Assembly (NCBI RefSeq): GCF_036785885.1
Contig: NC_092323.1
Coordinates: forward strand, 11,106,501-11,170,500
Origin: Coffea arabica
Lineage: Eukaryota > Streptophyta > Magnoliopsida > Gentianales > Rubiaceae
Reading direction: 5' to 3'
Length of the DNA: 64,000 bases
The position numbers and the translations under genes are program-made. Positions 37,133-50,345 of the stretch are shown piece by piece. Position 1 is the first letter of the stretch. Every line of letters begins with the position of its first letter. The notes under the pieces are model-generated. The model was not told the DNA's origin. It ran no database searches and was given only the letters and a program-made list of their open reading frames with translations.

Positions 37133-39021
37133 CTAGAATGGAAGATGAGATGGAACTCTCAGCTGAGAAGGCTTCTCCTGTATAAAATCTCTCCTACAAG
37201 CATTACAAGTTATCTGCACAAAATTAGAGCTTATATGCCTTGTTGCACAATCTTTCATCAACTCAGCTGCATTAAACTCGTAGAAGGCTTGTTCTCTGAT
37301 TGTTCTTGCTCTTGTCATCTCTTGTTTAGCCATTTCAATCAAACATTTCGCTTGATGTCTCTTCTCTTCGGCCAATGCCTTCTCTTCCTTGGCTACCCGT
37401 GATAGTTCACGGGCCTCATCTCTCAATCTAACGGCTTCTGGCGGCATCACTTTGGCATCCATACTTTCTCTGTAATAACTGTGGTTCCATGCATCATAGT
37501 TGTACCATACTGAATTTGAGTAGTCTCCTTCAGTTTCCGGTTCTGGAATAAAACTACCAATAGTTGATTGACTGGTATGATGATTTTGTTCAGAGGCAAC
37601 ACTACCAGTATTGGAGAAGTTCACCCCACTTAGGGAAGAATTACTGGAAGAAAACAGTTCAAGCTCAAGATTGTGGCAAAAACCAGTGACAGTACCATTG
37701 TTGTTTTGCCCATCAAAAGCTGAATCCAAGACTTTCTGCCTTGGCATTTCAGAAAGGTTGTTATGGAAACTTCTGTCTCCTAAAAAATCTGGGCTCAAAG
37801 TAGAATGGTGAAATGGATCAGCAGCTGGTATTCCCTGACACATATAGTCTGTCATGCGAGCTTTGCATGTATCTTGATGCTCGATAAAAGCTTCAACTCT
37901 GGAAAGAAACGAGAAAGGTAAAACAAGTTTGCTTGGAACATAGCCTTGAAAGAAGATCAATATGGTTAAGGTTCATTAGGTAAAACTTTGACACTGATTA
38001 AAACAGTAGGAAGTTTGGGAGGTATTGATATACATTTGACAGTAGCTCCTGTTTATCGAATAATCATTACTATAATATCTTGCCGGATTTCTTCTGCTGA
38101 GATTTCAACGTAGAAAAAAGTAACAGGCTTTCCCTTTCCGTCAGTGTCTTTTTGAAAATAGTATAATCCCTAGATCAGATACCTGTGATCACTGACGAAA
38201 AGCTACACTATTTTAGACCAGGGAATACATTATGTACCAGTAGTTTAATGATCAAAATATTGGCTTTTTGATGATCAATCTAAAGAACTTTCTTAGATTC
38301 GAGATCATGCTGAAAGGATACGCTAGATAAAGGCAAAAACCAGCCTAGCCATATACGAACAATACTAGCTTTCTTCCTGTACTACTAATTAAGGTAAATA
38401 AGAATCAAATTGTAGAACCTGGAGAAAACACGGCCGCAGTCACAAGAGTGACCTCTAGTACCACATATCTTGACATGAGCCTTGTAATCAGACTGAACAG
38501 CATAACCTTTTGAGCATTTCTCACAAACCCACTGTTTATTATTGCTATGTTTCCTTCTGAAATGCTTCTTTATGCCCACAAGGTCACCTAGTGCGTGGCA
38601 CGGGTCATGGTGAAGGCAAGTTGGCTCGGGACACACATATACTCGTTTTTTCACTTCTTGTTTATCTTTCTTTAGTAGCTTCCAAGGAACCTTATGGCGT
38701 CTCCGATGCATCTGGAGATTTTGCTCTCTCTGGAAGCATTGGTTACAGATTTCGCAAACGTAGCGATCCGATTCCATTAACATCTCAGGTGAAAGATAAA
38801 CAACTTCTGCATCAGGATCTACGAAACCCCATCATGAAAATTGAGTATTATAATATAAATCAGCTAGACCAAGACCAAGAGTATGAATTTATGCGTCAAA
38901 TTAAACTGTCCGACTAACCTGGTGTTCCTGCAGGCCTTCTCTTCTTTTTCGTGAGGAGCCCATCATTTGGGCAAGCAAAAATCTCAGAAGAAGGAAGAGA
39001 AAATGACTGGCACGCCAGCAT
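37133..39021 (-). CDS. INDETERMINATE-DOMAIN C2H2 zinc finger factor, IDD14/15/16 (SGR5) clade, 422 aa, three exons
   Basis: Exons, in transcript order, are 39021-38919, 38818-38419 and 37898-37133 (1269 bp with stop). A nuclear signal KKKRRPAGTP leads into the ID domain. Its fingers are ZF1 (C2H2) CEICNQCFQREQNLQMHRRR from residue ~56, ZF2 CPEPTCLHHDPCHALGDLVG from ~97, ZF3 (C2HC) CEKCSKGYAVQSDYKAHV, and ZF4 CDCGRVFSRVEAFIEHQDTC, split by intron 2. The C-terminal half has an acidic/Ser-Asn-rich region, a charged coiled coil (LRDEARELSRVAKEEKALAE) and a terminal Cys pair (ITCNACRRDF). This tail is the mark of the IDD14-16 clade. Arabidopsis members control shoot gravitropism, organ angle and auxin genes. 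The exact orthologue within the clade is not resolved. Confidence 0.92.
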
Positions 39022-42000
39022 GAGAAATATGAATACTATTAAGCTTTTTGATGTTATCTAAATCAACAGTAATATGTAAACACAAGCGAAGGGACACTCG
39101 ATCAAAGGTTGTTTTAATCTTTCTGTGGTTGTACTGCATATATTTCTGGCTTGTTCATGGCTACTGGCTAGCTAGGGTACTGGAGATGATACAGCACAAA
39201 GAAAGGGGTGGGGACTCGGGGAGGAAAGAGGAAAGGGCAGTAGACTTTTAGCAGTACACTACTGTGATATTCCTTCTACACCATTGTATCATGAAATATG
39301 AAATATCAAAGAATTTATAGAGTAGAACGGACTATAAGTATAGGTTTTGTACCGTAGCTGCTTGGCGTAAATATACATGGACCCATCCCCCTTTATTTGC
39401 TACCAAATCCGGGTGATTAGCTTGATTTTCTTCTTGTTCTGAATGTAGTAGTACTTAAACTCTCAAGCCCGCTGCATTTGCACTTCACACACCAGTGAAC
39501 AGTGAAAAACTAATAATCTACCACTAGTACTGGAGAACCAAACATGAAAGTTTTAACTGCTCGCCATTTCAAGTGCAGGGTCCACTTGATATAAGGTGTT
39601 GCTGATATATGGTTTCAAGATTTCTGGAACGGTTAAACTCCCCAAACTGGAAATTATTCACCCTCCAAATATCTAGGACGATATCGATTATAGAACAGGG
39701 CACATGATAATAGAACAGCACAAGAGAATTGCTATATAGATTAGGTGAATCCGTGAATATATAAGCTTAGGGAGAGTGTCAAAATAGAAGTAGTAGTAGT
39801 AGTAGTAGTAGAGTGTCATTTGGTTAATTTGCATCTAAATTATGTAATGATTGAAGCTGGATCCAAGCCATAAACAGCCAAAAACAATACTCGAAAGCAA
39901 ATTTGAATAATACAAGGCCTTACACCCCACAGTGATGAACAGTATTCGATACCAATAATTATTGCTGGTGTCTTGAATCAGGAAAACATGGGGAGGAGAA
40001 ATTTGTTTGCTTGTGAAATTTAATAAATAATGATAACAAAGAAAAGGGGAGCAGATTCAAGTTTGTTTCTTGTGTTGAAAGGACGGGCAAGGATAGCCGA
40101 GGTAGATTCTCTTCTCTCCACTTCCCATGAGTCATGATGCCATGCAGCAGCATGATATCTTCAAGAGAATGAATGTCTTTTGCCGACCAGTAATTCCCTC
40201 CCTCCCACTCTATTTTCATTTGTTCACTTCAGTTCCATTCCATGCATTAGCTTGGGTCATAGTTGACCGGGTCCAACTGTATCAGTCTCAGTCATTTGAA
40301 TTACGACCACAAATTCTTCTACCCTTCATATCTAATCCTTATTCTAGGCTTTTGCGGTAGCTTCCCTTGATCTTTTTCGTTTTTTACCATACCACCTTTT
40401 ATCCTTACAGAAGTCCTTTTCACCTCCTACCCTAACCAAATCCTGGCTCTGTTCCTACGCCAATTAGACCAAATTGATCAGTGAAAACCCGGTTGCAAAA
40501 CAAATATATCAAGTACTATGTGTTAAAAATCAAATGTAACCAAACCCATTTACTTACGGGGGTAATCCATAAGGATGGGATCCGGGTCGAAATCCGAATG
40601 ACTGAAACGCCATAAATAAGGAACAGAGCCAACACACGGTAGTATCTTTACACGCACAACCATGCAATCGTACCACACTTTAAATTTCTGGAAGTAACTT
40701 TTGACTGCAAAAAGTGGTATTCATTAATACGACACCGTCCACGCTGTAAAGCGATTCCTTGATCAATCATAAATATGGCAACAACATGTCAAAATATTTA
40801 AAAAAAAAATGCTTCGGCAGTCTGCTGCGATTTTAATCACTACTATTGAAGACAATGTTACGAAAAACAGACCCAACATTTATACCTAAATTGGCCAACA
40901 CACTATAATTGACTGACAAAACCAGTGGAGCGAGCCTGTCACCCTATAACCACGAATTCAGCAGAAGTAGACAGTAAGAGTACATTTTTGGTTCTGTCGC
41001 AATTTGACTCTCTGTTAATTCGCTCGATCAATACACGTCTGTGGCCAAAGTATGTTTTCAGTCTTGGCTTAGTAGCATCATCAAAAGTCAAGAAATAAGT
41101 GTTCACAAGGACCGTCTGGAAAAATTTCGAGTGCAGTTTGGGCCGGTGATGATCCAGTACCTTTCTGATTCTTTCCTTAAATTCTCCTCCCTTAGTATGG
41201 TATAGAGTCGGAATAGTTGTAAATTAAAATTTATTGTGTCCGACAAAAAAAAAAAAAAAGGTATTCACAGGGACAAAGTTGTCATCGCCCTATGTGATAA
41301 GTGCTGAAGGGTTTTCAGCAGTGCCAAATTTGATACTGCGTAATAGAGCAAAAAGGTAACTTCAAATATGATTAACTTCAAAAAGATAATATTTTGTACT
41401 TGCGGACGAAGAATTTAGAGTAAGGCGGGAAAGGATTTGATTAAACCCTTATGTAAAAAGGCTGCACTATACCCTCAAATTTGTGAATATTAATATGTTC
41501 TCTTCAAAGTAGGGTCATATAGGTGTAGCAAAACGTATCATATGCGTTACTTGGGTGTGCTTATAGTTCATCCGACTGCACAGCAGTTTGGTGCATGGTG
41601 AACTAGCTGATGATAATGGTAACAAATGTCGAGGATAAAAAAAAGGGTACAAACCGAAGAAACTAGTAGCATTCTTCTTATAGGAAGTGTATGGATCTAA
41701 AAATCACTAGGCAATGTGTGGGAAAATGATGGTCAACATGACATTCAGCCCCGGGGGCTAAAGCTGCATATAAAGTCGCGAATCCAGCTGTTTTTCTGCA
41801 TTCCAAAACTCTGAGGATAGCGTTAGGTTCATTGTCAGGTTCATCATTACCGTTCACAATTGTCCTGAATTTCTTTTCATTTCTTTTCCAGTACAACATT
41901 TTTACAATTGATCCTATATTAGCGGGAGATGGGAGGGAAATGGAGATGAACCCAACTAAACTATTGAGAAGTCGTAAGAAATCACATGCAAAAAGGTTTC

Positions 42001-43018
42001 GAACCTCTTACCTACATTCAAAAGCCCCTCCCCGATGAATATCTAAGCTAATTGTTCTAAAATTGCCTCTATATCATACATCACAAATTTTTTTGTTAAA
42101 ACCAAATTAATTAAGTTTATACAGTAGTGTTTCACATTGTAAAGTGTGGACGCATATGATATAACTTGTGTAGACTTTCCTCCAAAAACAGAAGCAGAAA
42201 TTTGTGCCCATGACTCATTTAACATATTAGACTTAAGTACACGCAGGTACAAAGGATTCGTGGCGAAGACCCATTTTGAATAGTATCGTTCAGAGCACAA
42301 GATACCAATGGGGGCATCCCTTGAGGACCCCCAAACCTCTGATCCGCGTTTTTTTTTTCCTTTTTCTTTATGTAATGAGTCTGGCCGAGCAGCTTGAGGA
42401 GTAGTTTATTTATCAATACATATCATAAAATGAAGTATTAATTAACTTGTAATGGACCAGCAAGAGGTGTTGCCATTTCACATATCATAATGGCAGCATT
42501 ACATTTCACAATGATATTTCAGAAGATAGCGATCCTCACAGCTGTAGTGACCTTAAATTCAAGGGGTACAAGTCGGTCATTTATGGTTCAAATAGACCTT
42601 CAAACAACCCTTATCCTTCCTTGCACAGCATGCAAGAAGGAGCAAAGCAACCCACTGCAACCAATAAGCTCAAGTTCTGCAGATCAATTTAACCCAAGTC
42701 TTACAGGAAGAAATCATGACCCTGCAACTTTGGCTCAAACAGAAATGGTACATTGTAGCTACTGGGTTCAATGGTTTGCTTATTCATTCAAAATTTGAAT
42801 TTTCTACTCAACAAAAGAAGAGAAGAAAATGGTCACTCTTTTTTGGGGAAGAGATCAAAGGTGCCCATCAACATGTCAGTTCCAACTAATTAAAAGATTG
42901 AAGCACTTCCAATGTCAGAACTTGCACGGTTGGAACGAAAACTGCAGCTAAAATCACCACGTTAACGAAGAAAAAGGAAGTCATGCTGACCAAGAAACTC
43001 TGGGTAAGTAATCCACAG
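39022..43018. other. Intergenic region between the IDD gene and COX11
   Basis: About 4 kb with no supported gene. The left part is the IDD promoter region; the right end is the COX11 3' flank. It includes an (AGT)n microsatellite at 39788-39811, a poly-A near 41250-41264, and several short ORFs (39959-40219 minus, 42490-42798 plus) that have no family signature. Confidence 0.5.
39788..39811. repeat. (AGT)n microsatellite
   Basis: Eight consecutive AGT/GTA units about 0.77 kb upstream of the IDD start codon. Confidence 0.85.
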
Positions 43019-46000
43019 TTACTCGTCCGGAACCTTAAAAAATGTGTATGAAAGTATCAAGTTGTTGATGCCATCCATTCTAGGATCTGTTTCAAACTCA
43101 GGGTCAATGTAAAAGAACACCTACACATACAAGTCATAACAATGAAAATTAAATGGAAAGAAAGAGTAACTGAAGGCAGCCAGTTCTAGTGCTCGAAAAT
43201 ACAACATTACTTACTGGCATGTCAATCTGTTCCCCAGGAAGGAGCCGCTGTTCCTCAAAGCAAAAACACTGTATTTTGTTGAAATAAACTGCAGCCTGGA
43301 AGCAGCAGCAGGTGGCAACAACCACGAATAAATAATTTATATTGCAAGGAAATCATCAATCATCACTCTGAATAAATGAGACAAGGTTTGGTTGGACCAA
43401 AAATATCTTTATAGTCTCACGCTCCCAAGTGAAGATGTTCACACCAGATATACCATACAATTAGTCTGGCTGAGAATAAAACTCGAAAGAAATTTTAAGT
43501 TTCGTACTAACATCACCAAAGAGGCACAACAAATTCAATGAACCTGAATAACATTTCTAATTTGTGAAAGGGGTTCAAAATGAAATTAATATCGTCCCCC
43601 CCCCCCCTCCCTTCCTTCTTCCAAAAAAAAAAAAGAGGAAAAGAAGGGGATGCTTCATGTAAGCACATGATGGTTAGATAAAAAGTTAGCTGATCTGCAA
43701 TTTATCTTATGCATGATTATATGGTACCAGGGTTACTGACCACCCATCAAACAAACCAAAAAAGATGAGAGAAGAAAGAAACTATCGCATATATATTGGT
43801 AATCACACTACAAGAAGCATTTTTGACAAAGTTTGCCTTGCATTTGATTTATATAGCTCAAATGGAACAAACAGATGATAACAAAAGGCAATCACACAAG
43901 GAATTGACCTCAATGTTAAAAAAATAAAAAATACACTGCTCCCACAATACTGTAGTAGAATATCAATTGAAACAAAAAAATTGCAGCCAAAAACAAAAGG
44001 ATGTCCTTACAAGTACTGTCATTATTGCATTCTTTTATTCAGGTCTAAGTAAAGTTTCAGAAAATCAAACTTATCACCCTACTAAGCCATGGGTTAAAAT
44101 CCAGTCACATTTTTAGAAAATAAACAAACAGAGAGTAAGAACAGTACCCTGCATTTACGGTCCCAAACAGAAAAGAAGGCCAAAAAAAAAAAGATCAGTT
44201 CTCACATTTAACTGTTGTTGTTGAAGCACCAATGGATAGTTAATCAGACCGACAACTGAACAGGCATCATGCCAGCAGACCATTACTTCTATATATGCAA
44301 ATCTCAAGATTAACATATTTTCAACAACAAATTTAGTAATTCTGTTGTTATTTTTGTTACACTTTATACAACTAGGACAAAAATAATGGACAGGCTGTCG
44401 TATAATAACCAAAAGCTCAATGCTTATGACGAGTTATGCAGACATTACACAACACATATAAGAAATATGATATTGAGCGAGGGGTGGTTTTCAAATGCAG
44501 ATGAGAGGAAAAGAAGAGTTCATATGGATCCAAAACTTCTACGATCAAGCCCAAAGTAATCAGCAGATCACAGCAATGACCCCAAATGGATTTAAGAGTC
44601 AATTAAAGTGGTTCATACACCACCACTAGCAGACAAAGTTAAGGCACGATTTTGGCAGCTTATAACAGAAGCAACGAAATGCACCTTCATGGGAGTCACA
44701 TTATAGGTAGATACACCAGTTATTGGAGTCGAACTTCGATTTTCAGCAGTGTAAAAAGCAAGGGCACTCTCCCCTGGCTTGACTCTTACCTGTAAATATA
44801 CTGAAGACGTTAACAGTACAGCCAACTGAATTGAGTCAAATGGGCATCAACAAGCCATGCTAGACAAAAAGGTACAGGGCACCTCTCTTTGTGTTGGAAC
44901 AAATTTCCAAGGCATTCCATCAGCCACATCAGCATTGAATTGGACAACGATCTCTCTGCTTGCATAACCAAATAATTCATTCAGATGTTCAATTGAATTT
45001 CCACCAGTAACCTTGTGAACAAGGACAAATCTACTGATCTTCCCAAATTTTATTAAACTGAATAGACATTATATAGCACACAAACAAGGGACTGGACTTG
45101 GCCATTGTCATGGAACAGATCATCACTCCTAAGCCTGACACAATGAGCAATGGACTGACGAAATGAACAAAGTGCTATCATGTTGAAATGGGAGCTAGTC
45201 AAGCAAAAATCTTGCCGTACTCCTGTGAGTCTTCTACTATTGCCACTTTACAATTTGTGATTGAGATCTTTGTTTGTGTGTTCACTGAATTACAAACACA
45301 GCAAAAACTGCTAACACTAACTTGCACTTGACACTCAAAAGGCATAAGGTCAAGAGTTAAACTTGTCTCAACCATGATGCAACTAATAATCAGAGAACAA
45401 AATGCTGGATAATTTTAAGATAAAACTAAACCTGGTAGTGACCGTTCCATCTTTAGCATGGCGGGCAATTTTCTCTTCAACTGTCTGCAAGTTCACAAAA
45501 TGCCACACTTTAAAAGGCTATTTTTGCAGCTTATTTCATGACCTATAATCACCAGATGCTAACTAACCTCACGGCGTTGAACTGTACCCCCATATCCTGT
45601 GGCTTGACAAAATCTCCTATAAAGAGGAACAGCAGCATAACTCAGTCCAACCATGGCAAAAACCAATCCTGTCAAGTACATGAGCGTCTTCTGTGATTTC
45701 CGCTCAGTCGTAGCATGAGTTGCATAGGGCCGAGAATTAAGTACAGAGTAAGGCCTCCCAATATTCTGATTCCCAAAGGGAGACACGCCACTACACTTGC
45801 TAAACAACAACCTTCTAACTTCATATCTTGGCAGCAAACAATTCAAACTCAGCCTACAACTAACATTATTAATTCCAAAACTCTGCCTATAACTAGCATG
45901 ACTAATACCTACAAAATTATAACTTTCCCCAATAGCTCCTGTGCAATTCCTGGACAGTAAAAAACACAACCATACTCTCAGGGGGAAAAAATATTTCCAA

Positions 46001-46186
46001 CAAATACACGCAAATGAAGACAAAAAAAAAGAAAAAAGAAAAAGAAACATCATGATTGCAAGAATTGAGCACAATTTGGTAAAGGACAGTTGGAAAAGAA
46101 ACATAGAACTAGTAGATAAGCTACCTGGAAAAAGATGCAAGGATAGGGAAGAAAATGGTTCTTCCAGAAAGTCTTGATAGAGACAT
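43019..46186 (-). CDS. COX11, mitochondrial copper chaperone for cytochrome c oxidase, 285 aa, seven exons
   Basis: Exons, in transcript order, are 46186-46125, 45949-45568, 45484-45432, 44955-44883, 44789-44685, 43295-43215 and 43120-43019 (858 bp with stop). The first ~100 residues are basic and Ser-rich, as in a mitochondrial presequence. One membrane segment follows ([20 protein letters not shown], ~110-130) with a conserved Cys at ~135 (RRFC). The intermembrane domain carries [31 protein letters not shown], and the copper-binding motif CFCFEEQ at 235-241, and ends with FFYIDPEF. It inserts copper into the CuB site of COX1. All key cysteines are present and the length matches plant COX11. 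A longer open frame running into intron 1 was rejected, because splicing to 46186 restores the usual start MSLSRL. Confidence 0.95.
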
Positions 46187-46620
46187 GTTCAACTAGATTA
46201 AAGTGCTACTTGTCAACAAGTAGTTCGCATCTGAAACAATAAGAGATTCACATAAATAATCAATCACACACTTTATAAGCTATAACTTCTGGAAAAAAAA
46301 AGAAGAAGAAGTTTAATGTTAGAGAAAAAAACCAACCTGAAAATGGAAAAAATGTAGAACCTTTAACCTTGGGAGTCGTGTTTAATCAGATGAGATGTGT
46401 GAAGTAGTTGTCTTCTCCGGGAATTTGAATTGTGGGTTTTTCGTATTTATGTCTAAAAATTGATCAATGAAGAAGAATTTACTGAAGGACAAGAAGTAAA
46501 GGAGGGGCGGAAGGGGAAGAGAATAAGACGAGCTACAACCGTAAAAGAGGAAAGCAAGGCAGGGGTTGCCGGTTGGGGGGCGTGGCTGCGATCCAGAAGC
46601 CAAGAATAGCTTTGCTGGGT
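46187..46620 (-). promoter_or_regulatory. COX11 leader region with a possible leader intron and a 73-codon upstream ORF
   Basis: On the minus strand a candidate donor (CAG|GTTGGT near 46337) and acceptor (ATCTAG near 46198) suggest a spliced leader. An ORF from ATG at 46603 to a stop at 46382 lies wholly in the upstream exon and could act as an uORF. It has no family match and a Leu/Phe-rich composition, so it may be chance. Confidence 0.35.
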
Positions 46621-46801
46621 GGGGAGGTTTTAGCGATTATCCATATGAAACGAAATGAAGGTCAATTTAGACAATTGGAGGGTTTAATTTCGTATTTTAG
46701 GAAAACATGAGAGGGAAATTGTAATTATTTCTTTTCTTTCTCTTTTATGTTACCAGAAAGTCAGAAACTTTTATTTGATTAGGTTATATCTCAGCAAAAA
46801 T

Positions 46802-46988
46802 GTTTGAATAGTGTTTTATTTGTTAAAAAAATTAATTATATCATAAATAATTTTTTTAATAATTTTTTTTTTATTTTTTTATTTTTTATTTCACATATAT
46901 CATATCATAAGAAGTGTTATAATTTTTTTTCAAAATATTCTAAATAATCTCCTATCTGATATTATTTCAAATAATTCTCTATCTAAAC
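46802..46988 (-). mobile_element. Small MITE, copy 1
   Basis: A 187-bp AT-rich element with ends GTTTGAATAG and CTATCTAAAC (reverse complement GTTTAGATAG). Internally it carries, in reverse orientation, the TATGATATGATATATGTGA-like block seen in the neighbouring element at 47137-47305. Flanking duplications are not clear. Confidence 0.5.
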
Positions 46989-47136
46989 CCGTTCGTTGAT
47001 TATAATTTTTACTCTAATCAAATCACACTCTATCATTATTCTTCAATTTATCAATTTCAATGGCAAATTATCCTAGAAACAACTGGGAAGAGAAATGTTA
47101 ACGTCTTATGTTTGACTTTTGTTTTGTCATATATTT

Positions 47137-47305
47137 TGTTTGGATAGAGTATTATTTAAAATATTATTTAAAATAATTACTATATCACTTTTTGTGATGT
47201 GATATATATGAGATAAAAAGATAATTGAAAATATAAAAATGTGAGTTGGAAAATGTATATATGATGCAAGTAAAATATTATTTGAGATATTTGTGCTGTC
47301 TAAAC
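47137..47305 (+). mobile_element. Small MITE, copy 2
   Basis: A 169-bp element with ends GTTTGGATAG and CTGTCTAAAC (reverse complement GTTTAGACAG), with an internal GTGATGTGATATATATGAGA block. It belongs to the same family as 46802-46988 but lies in the opposite orientation. The family resembles a dispersed dicot MITE recognised by its TTTGGATAG ends; the superfamily is not certain. Confidence 0.5.
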
Positions 47306-47954
47306 ACTCCTAGATTCTGTCATTTTTTGCTTTTGAAACTTCTTTTTTGTTTTAAAAAGTATCCTATCATCTAAAATTATTTTTCATTTTTTCTTTTCTC
47401 AAAATGAACTCTTTTAAGTCAATTACAATTTATAATTGTCAATTTTTTTCTACAATTATAGGTAGAGTTGAAACTTATATCATTTTTTTTTCTAGTACTG
47501 TCTTAACACTTTTTGCCTTTTCTTTTCTGGAAATCGACTCTATTAGTATATTCTTTGAACTTTTGAAGTGTCCAAAAAACCATTTTTCAGGAATAAATTT
47601 GTTGTTTCTTTTTTAAATATTTTACCAAAATTATTTTTATTATTAGTATTTTTTTTACAAGGATTAAGCTTTTTGGTGTTTTATTCATTTCCAAAACTGG
47701 CTCTAGACACTGAATCTGTCCCGGATCTTTCTGGACTCTTCTTTTCTCAGCTGCCCACCACTTCTTCTGCTAAACCTCTTCAGTCCTCAGAACCATCTTC
47801 TTCATCTCTTCTCTAGACTCGAAAAGAAAGATCAAAGATCCTTCCTTCATTCTTTCAACCCCAGTACTCAAAAACTACTTCTCCCATTTCTTTGTTCACC
47901 CAATTTTTTTAATCCCTCGAAAGAAAAAAAATACTAAAAAAGAAGAAGAAGACA

Positions 47955-48621
47955 ATGTTCGGAGTAGTGTTCCCAAACCGCAGCTTCCCTATGGACATCT
48001 CCACGTTCACTCAAATCGACACCTTCCATTGGATCCTCGACATGAATACTTTCGTGGGTTTGTCTCAAAATCCGATCTTTTGTAGTAATTTATGTTGTTT
48101 TATTTAGCTAGTGTCCAAATTTTAACTAGTATTCGACTACTGTTCAATGATTCGCAGGTGAAGCTTACGATTCAATTCGAGAAATCTGCATATTCCTTCT
48201 CAACAACTTCACACTCCCTCCAGAAAAAGCCCTGGCCGTCTACATTCAATCCCCCGGTTCCCCTTTTCTGTACTGCGGCGCGGTGACTATCACGCGCCCT
48301 TCTGCAGTTCTATCTCTGCCGTGGCCGGAGCCCGGTGGACAGTTACAACTCACAGCGCCGGATTCAGCTCCATTATCTGCGAAAATTGGGGTTTCGGTGG
48401 AGGACCTTTCGTCCCTCCCCTCCCTTGATGTTGCTGCTGAAAAGAAAATCGAACGGTTGGCCATGAAAGTTGGAGAGAATTTGTTCAATTTTATGCAGTC
48501 TTTTTGTGGGGTTGATGGGAGTAAGCTGGTAGTGCCCATGGATATTTTGGACCGGTGGTTTAAGAAGTTTCAGGAGCGGGCGAAGCGGGACCCTGAGTAT
48601 TTGAAGGGTTTTGCTTTGTAG
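47955..48621 (+). CDS. HIKESHI (OPI10 family) nuclear import carrier for HSP70, 188 aa, two exons
   Basis: Exons are 47955-48057 and 48158-48621 (567 bp with stop). The N-terminus MFGVVFPNRSFPMDISTFTQ is the highly conserved OPI10/Hikeshi start. It is followed by FLLNNFTLPPEKALAVYIQS and PGSPFLYCGAVT, the first domain that contacts nucleoporin FG repeats in the human protein. The C-terminal region has KVGENLFNFMQSF and ends DRWFKKFQERAKRDPEYLKG. Hikeshi carries HSP70 into the nucleus under heat stress; the plant role is inferred from the family. The intron lies after codon 34 (phase 1). Neighbouring COX11 is divergent, 1.8 kb away. Confidence 0.95.
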
Positions 48622-50156
48622 TTTTGAGGCCGAGCATTGACCATGATAGAGAGGTGGGCAAATTATGGGGTAGCTGTGATATGTAGATATAGAACAGAAC
48701 CGCTGTTGGTTTGATTATTAGGATTTTGTGATGTTGAAAATTTGAAGTTAGTGGTTGTTGTTTGTTGTCCGCTGAGTTGTCCTGATTTCTCCACATTGAA
48801 TCAAGAAGAAAGTTTGGTTCGTTAATGTTCACTCGCATAATTGCATTTGCTATTAGCTTATTGTCACTGCAATTGGTTAATTCGTAGCATCGCGGTGTGG
48901 GCTGAGTTTTGTGTGATGAATGTAGCTCTCTATGCACCTTGTAGTACTTGTGGAGGTTTAGAGAAACAACATTGCTAATTCTATTTTTGTGTACATGCAC
49001 AGGACAAAAAGAATGAAGAACTTATAAGAGAACAAAAGGTTTGGTTTTTTTCTTCTTTGTCTGAAGTAGTATCAACTAAGTATAAGACTAAAGTTTAAGA
49101 AGCGGAGTGGTTCAATACTGGAAAGTAGTTTCATTGATGCTTCAGGATTTTGTTGTGTGGTAGTAATGTTAGTTGTGTGGCATAATGTTATTTCTTTGGC
49201 TTCATAATTCTGTGGGAAAGTTTTGACCTTTTTTATCTGGCAAGCGCTTTGTAGACTGTTACAAGTTGGAGGCCTGAAAAAATGTCTGAACTGAATAAAA
49301 ATGCGATGTATTACTCCTATCCAGATTGAACCAAATCTGAGGTGTAGTTTTATGCCCGCAGTTCCATCTGGTAGAATTTATAGATAAGCACTAATAATGG
49401 AATTTTTGTTGTTAGCACTTGATATGGTTTTGTCCTCATAAGCTCTTGGTTAAGATAGACAATTCAGATGTAGGTAAACAGAAGGAAAATTTAAGAAGTA
49501 GAAGCCTTTTCAGTTAAATAGAGTCTCTAGTGGCTTTGGAAATCATGGCAAAATCATCCTGGAACAAATGAAATGCTGTGATCTATGACTTCAGGAAACT
49601 GGATAGAATTTAGTGGAAATTGAGGAATAAATCCTCAAAAAGTAACAGATCGAGGAATTCTGCAGTACTTCCAAATGTGACTGAAGTGATGCTCTGGCAT
49701 TTCTGGTGATTGCTTATTTTTAATGTCGTCTGCTTTTATCCCTTTTGTTCATGTTTCTTTGTTTGCCTGATACGTTGAAAGCATGTGATGTAAATTTAGA
49801 GGATGAATGCCACATATCAAAATGTTCATGCTTGTGTCATGAATTTTTTTTAAAAACATTTTGTGGGTTCTTATGAATTCTTTAGACTTCATGTCCTTCA
49901 TTATTCTTGTAATGTATTGACTTTGTTTCTTTCAACAAAAGAACAATTGGCAATCCATTTGGTATAATGTGGGATCATCAGAAGAACCTGGAACTATACA
50001 GAATAAAGACATCCCTTGTATTTTCTGTTGAATAAATTACACTTGCTACATCCCGAATTTTCTTCAGCATTTTGATCTGCAAATGTCGATGGAACCTTTA
50101 AATTCACAAGATTGCTTCTGGAAAAGTGTGTTGGCATTAGGTATATTTTGGTCATG

Positions 50157-50160
<4 letters not shown>

Positions 50161-50197
<37 letters not shown>
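50161..50197. repeat. (TA)n microsatellite
   Basis: About 18 uninterrupted TA units in intergenic DNA. Confidence 0.9.
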
Positions 50198-50199
<2 letters not shown>

Positions 50200-50345
50200 T
50201 TTCTGGAGCTATCTTTTACGTATTTATGGTTAAGGGTGTAATGCTTGCTTTATGCTGTATATGGTCATTGAAAGCATATTCAAGCCTGCAAGTGTTATTG
50301 GTATGCTGTTAATTTCAGCTGGATCAAATCTTATTTAGAAGAAAG

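Larger units (their letters stand above)
46621..47954. other. Divergent intergenic region between COX11 and HIKESHI
   Basis: About 1.3 kb of very AT-rich DNA shared by the promoters of the two divergent genes. It contains two related MITEs (46802-46988 and 47137-47305). The last 150 bp before 47955 are a pyrimidine-rich then purine-rich leader. No TATA box was identified with confidence. Confidence 0.55.

Noticed and set aside
42490-42798. 102-codon ORF on the plus strand
   Set aside because: No motif, membrane or signal features beyond chance, and no matching splice partners. It lies close to the COX11 3' end.
45950-46140. Longer single-exon start for COX11
   Set aside because: The upstream residues come from intron 1 sequence. 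Splicing to exon 1 at 46186-46125 gives a proper presequence and exact frame continuity.
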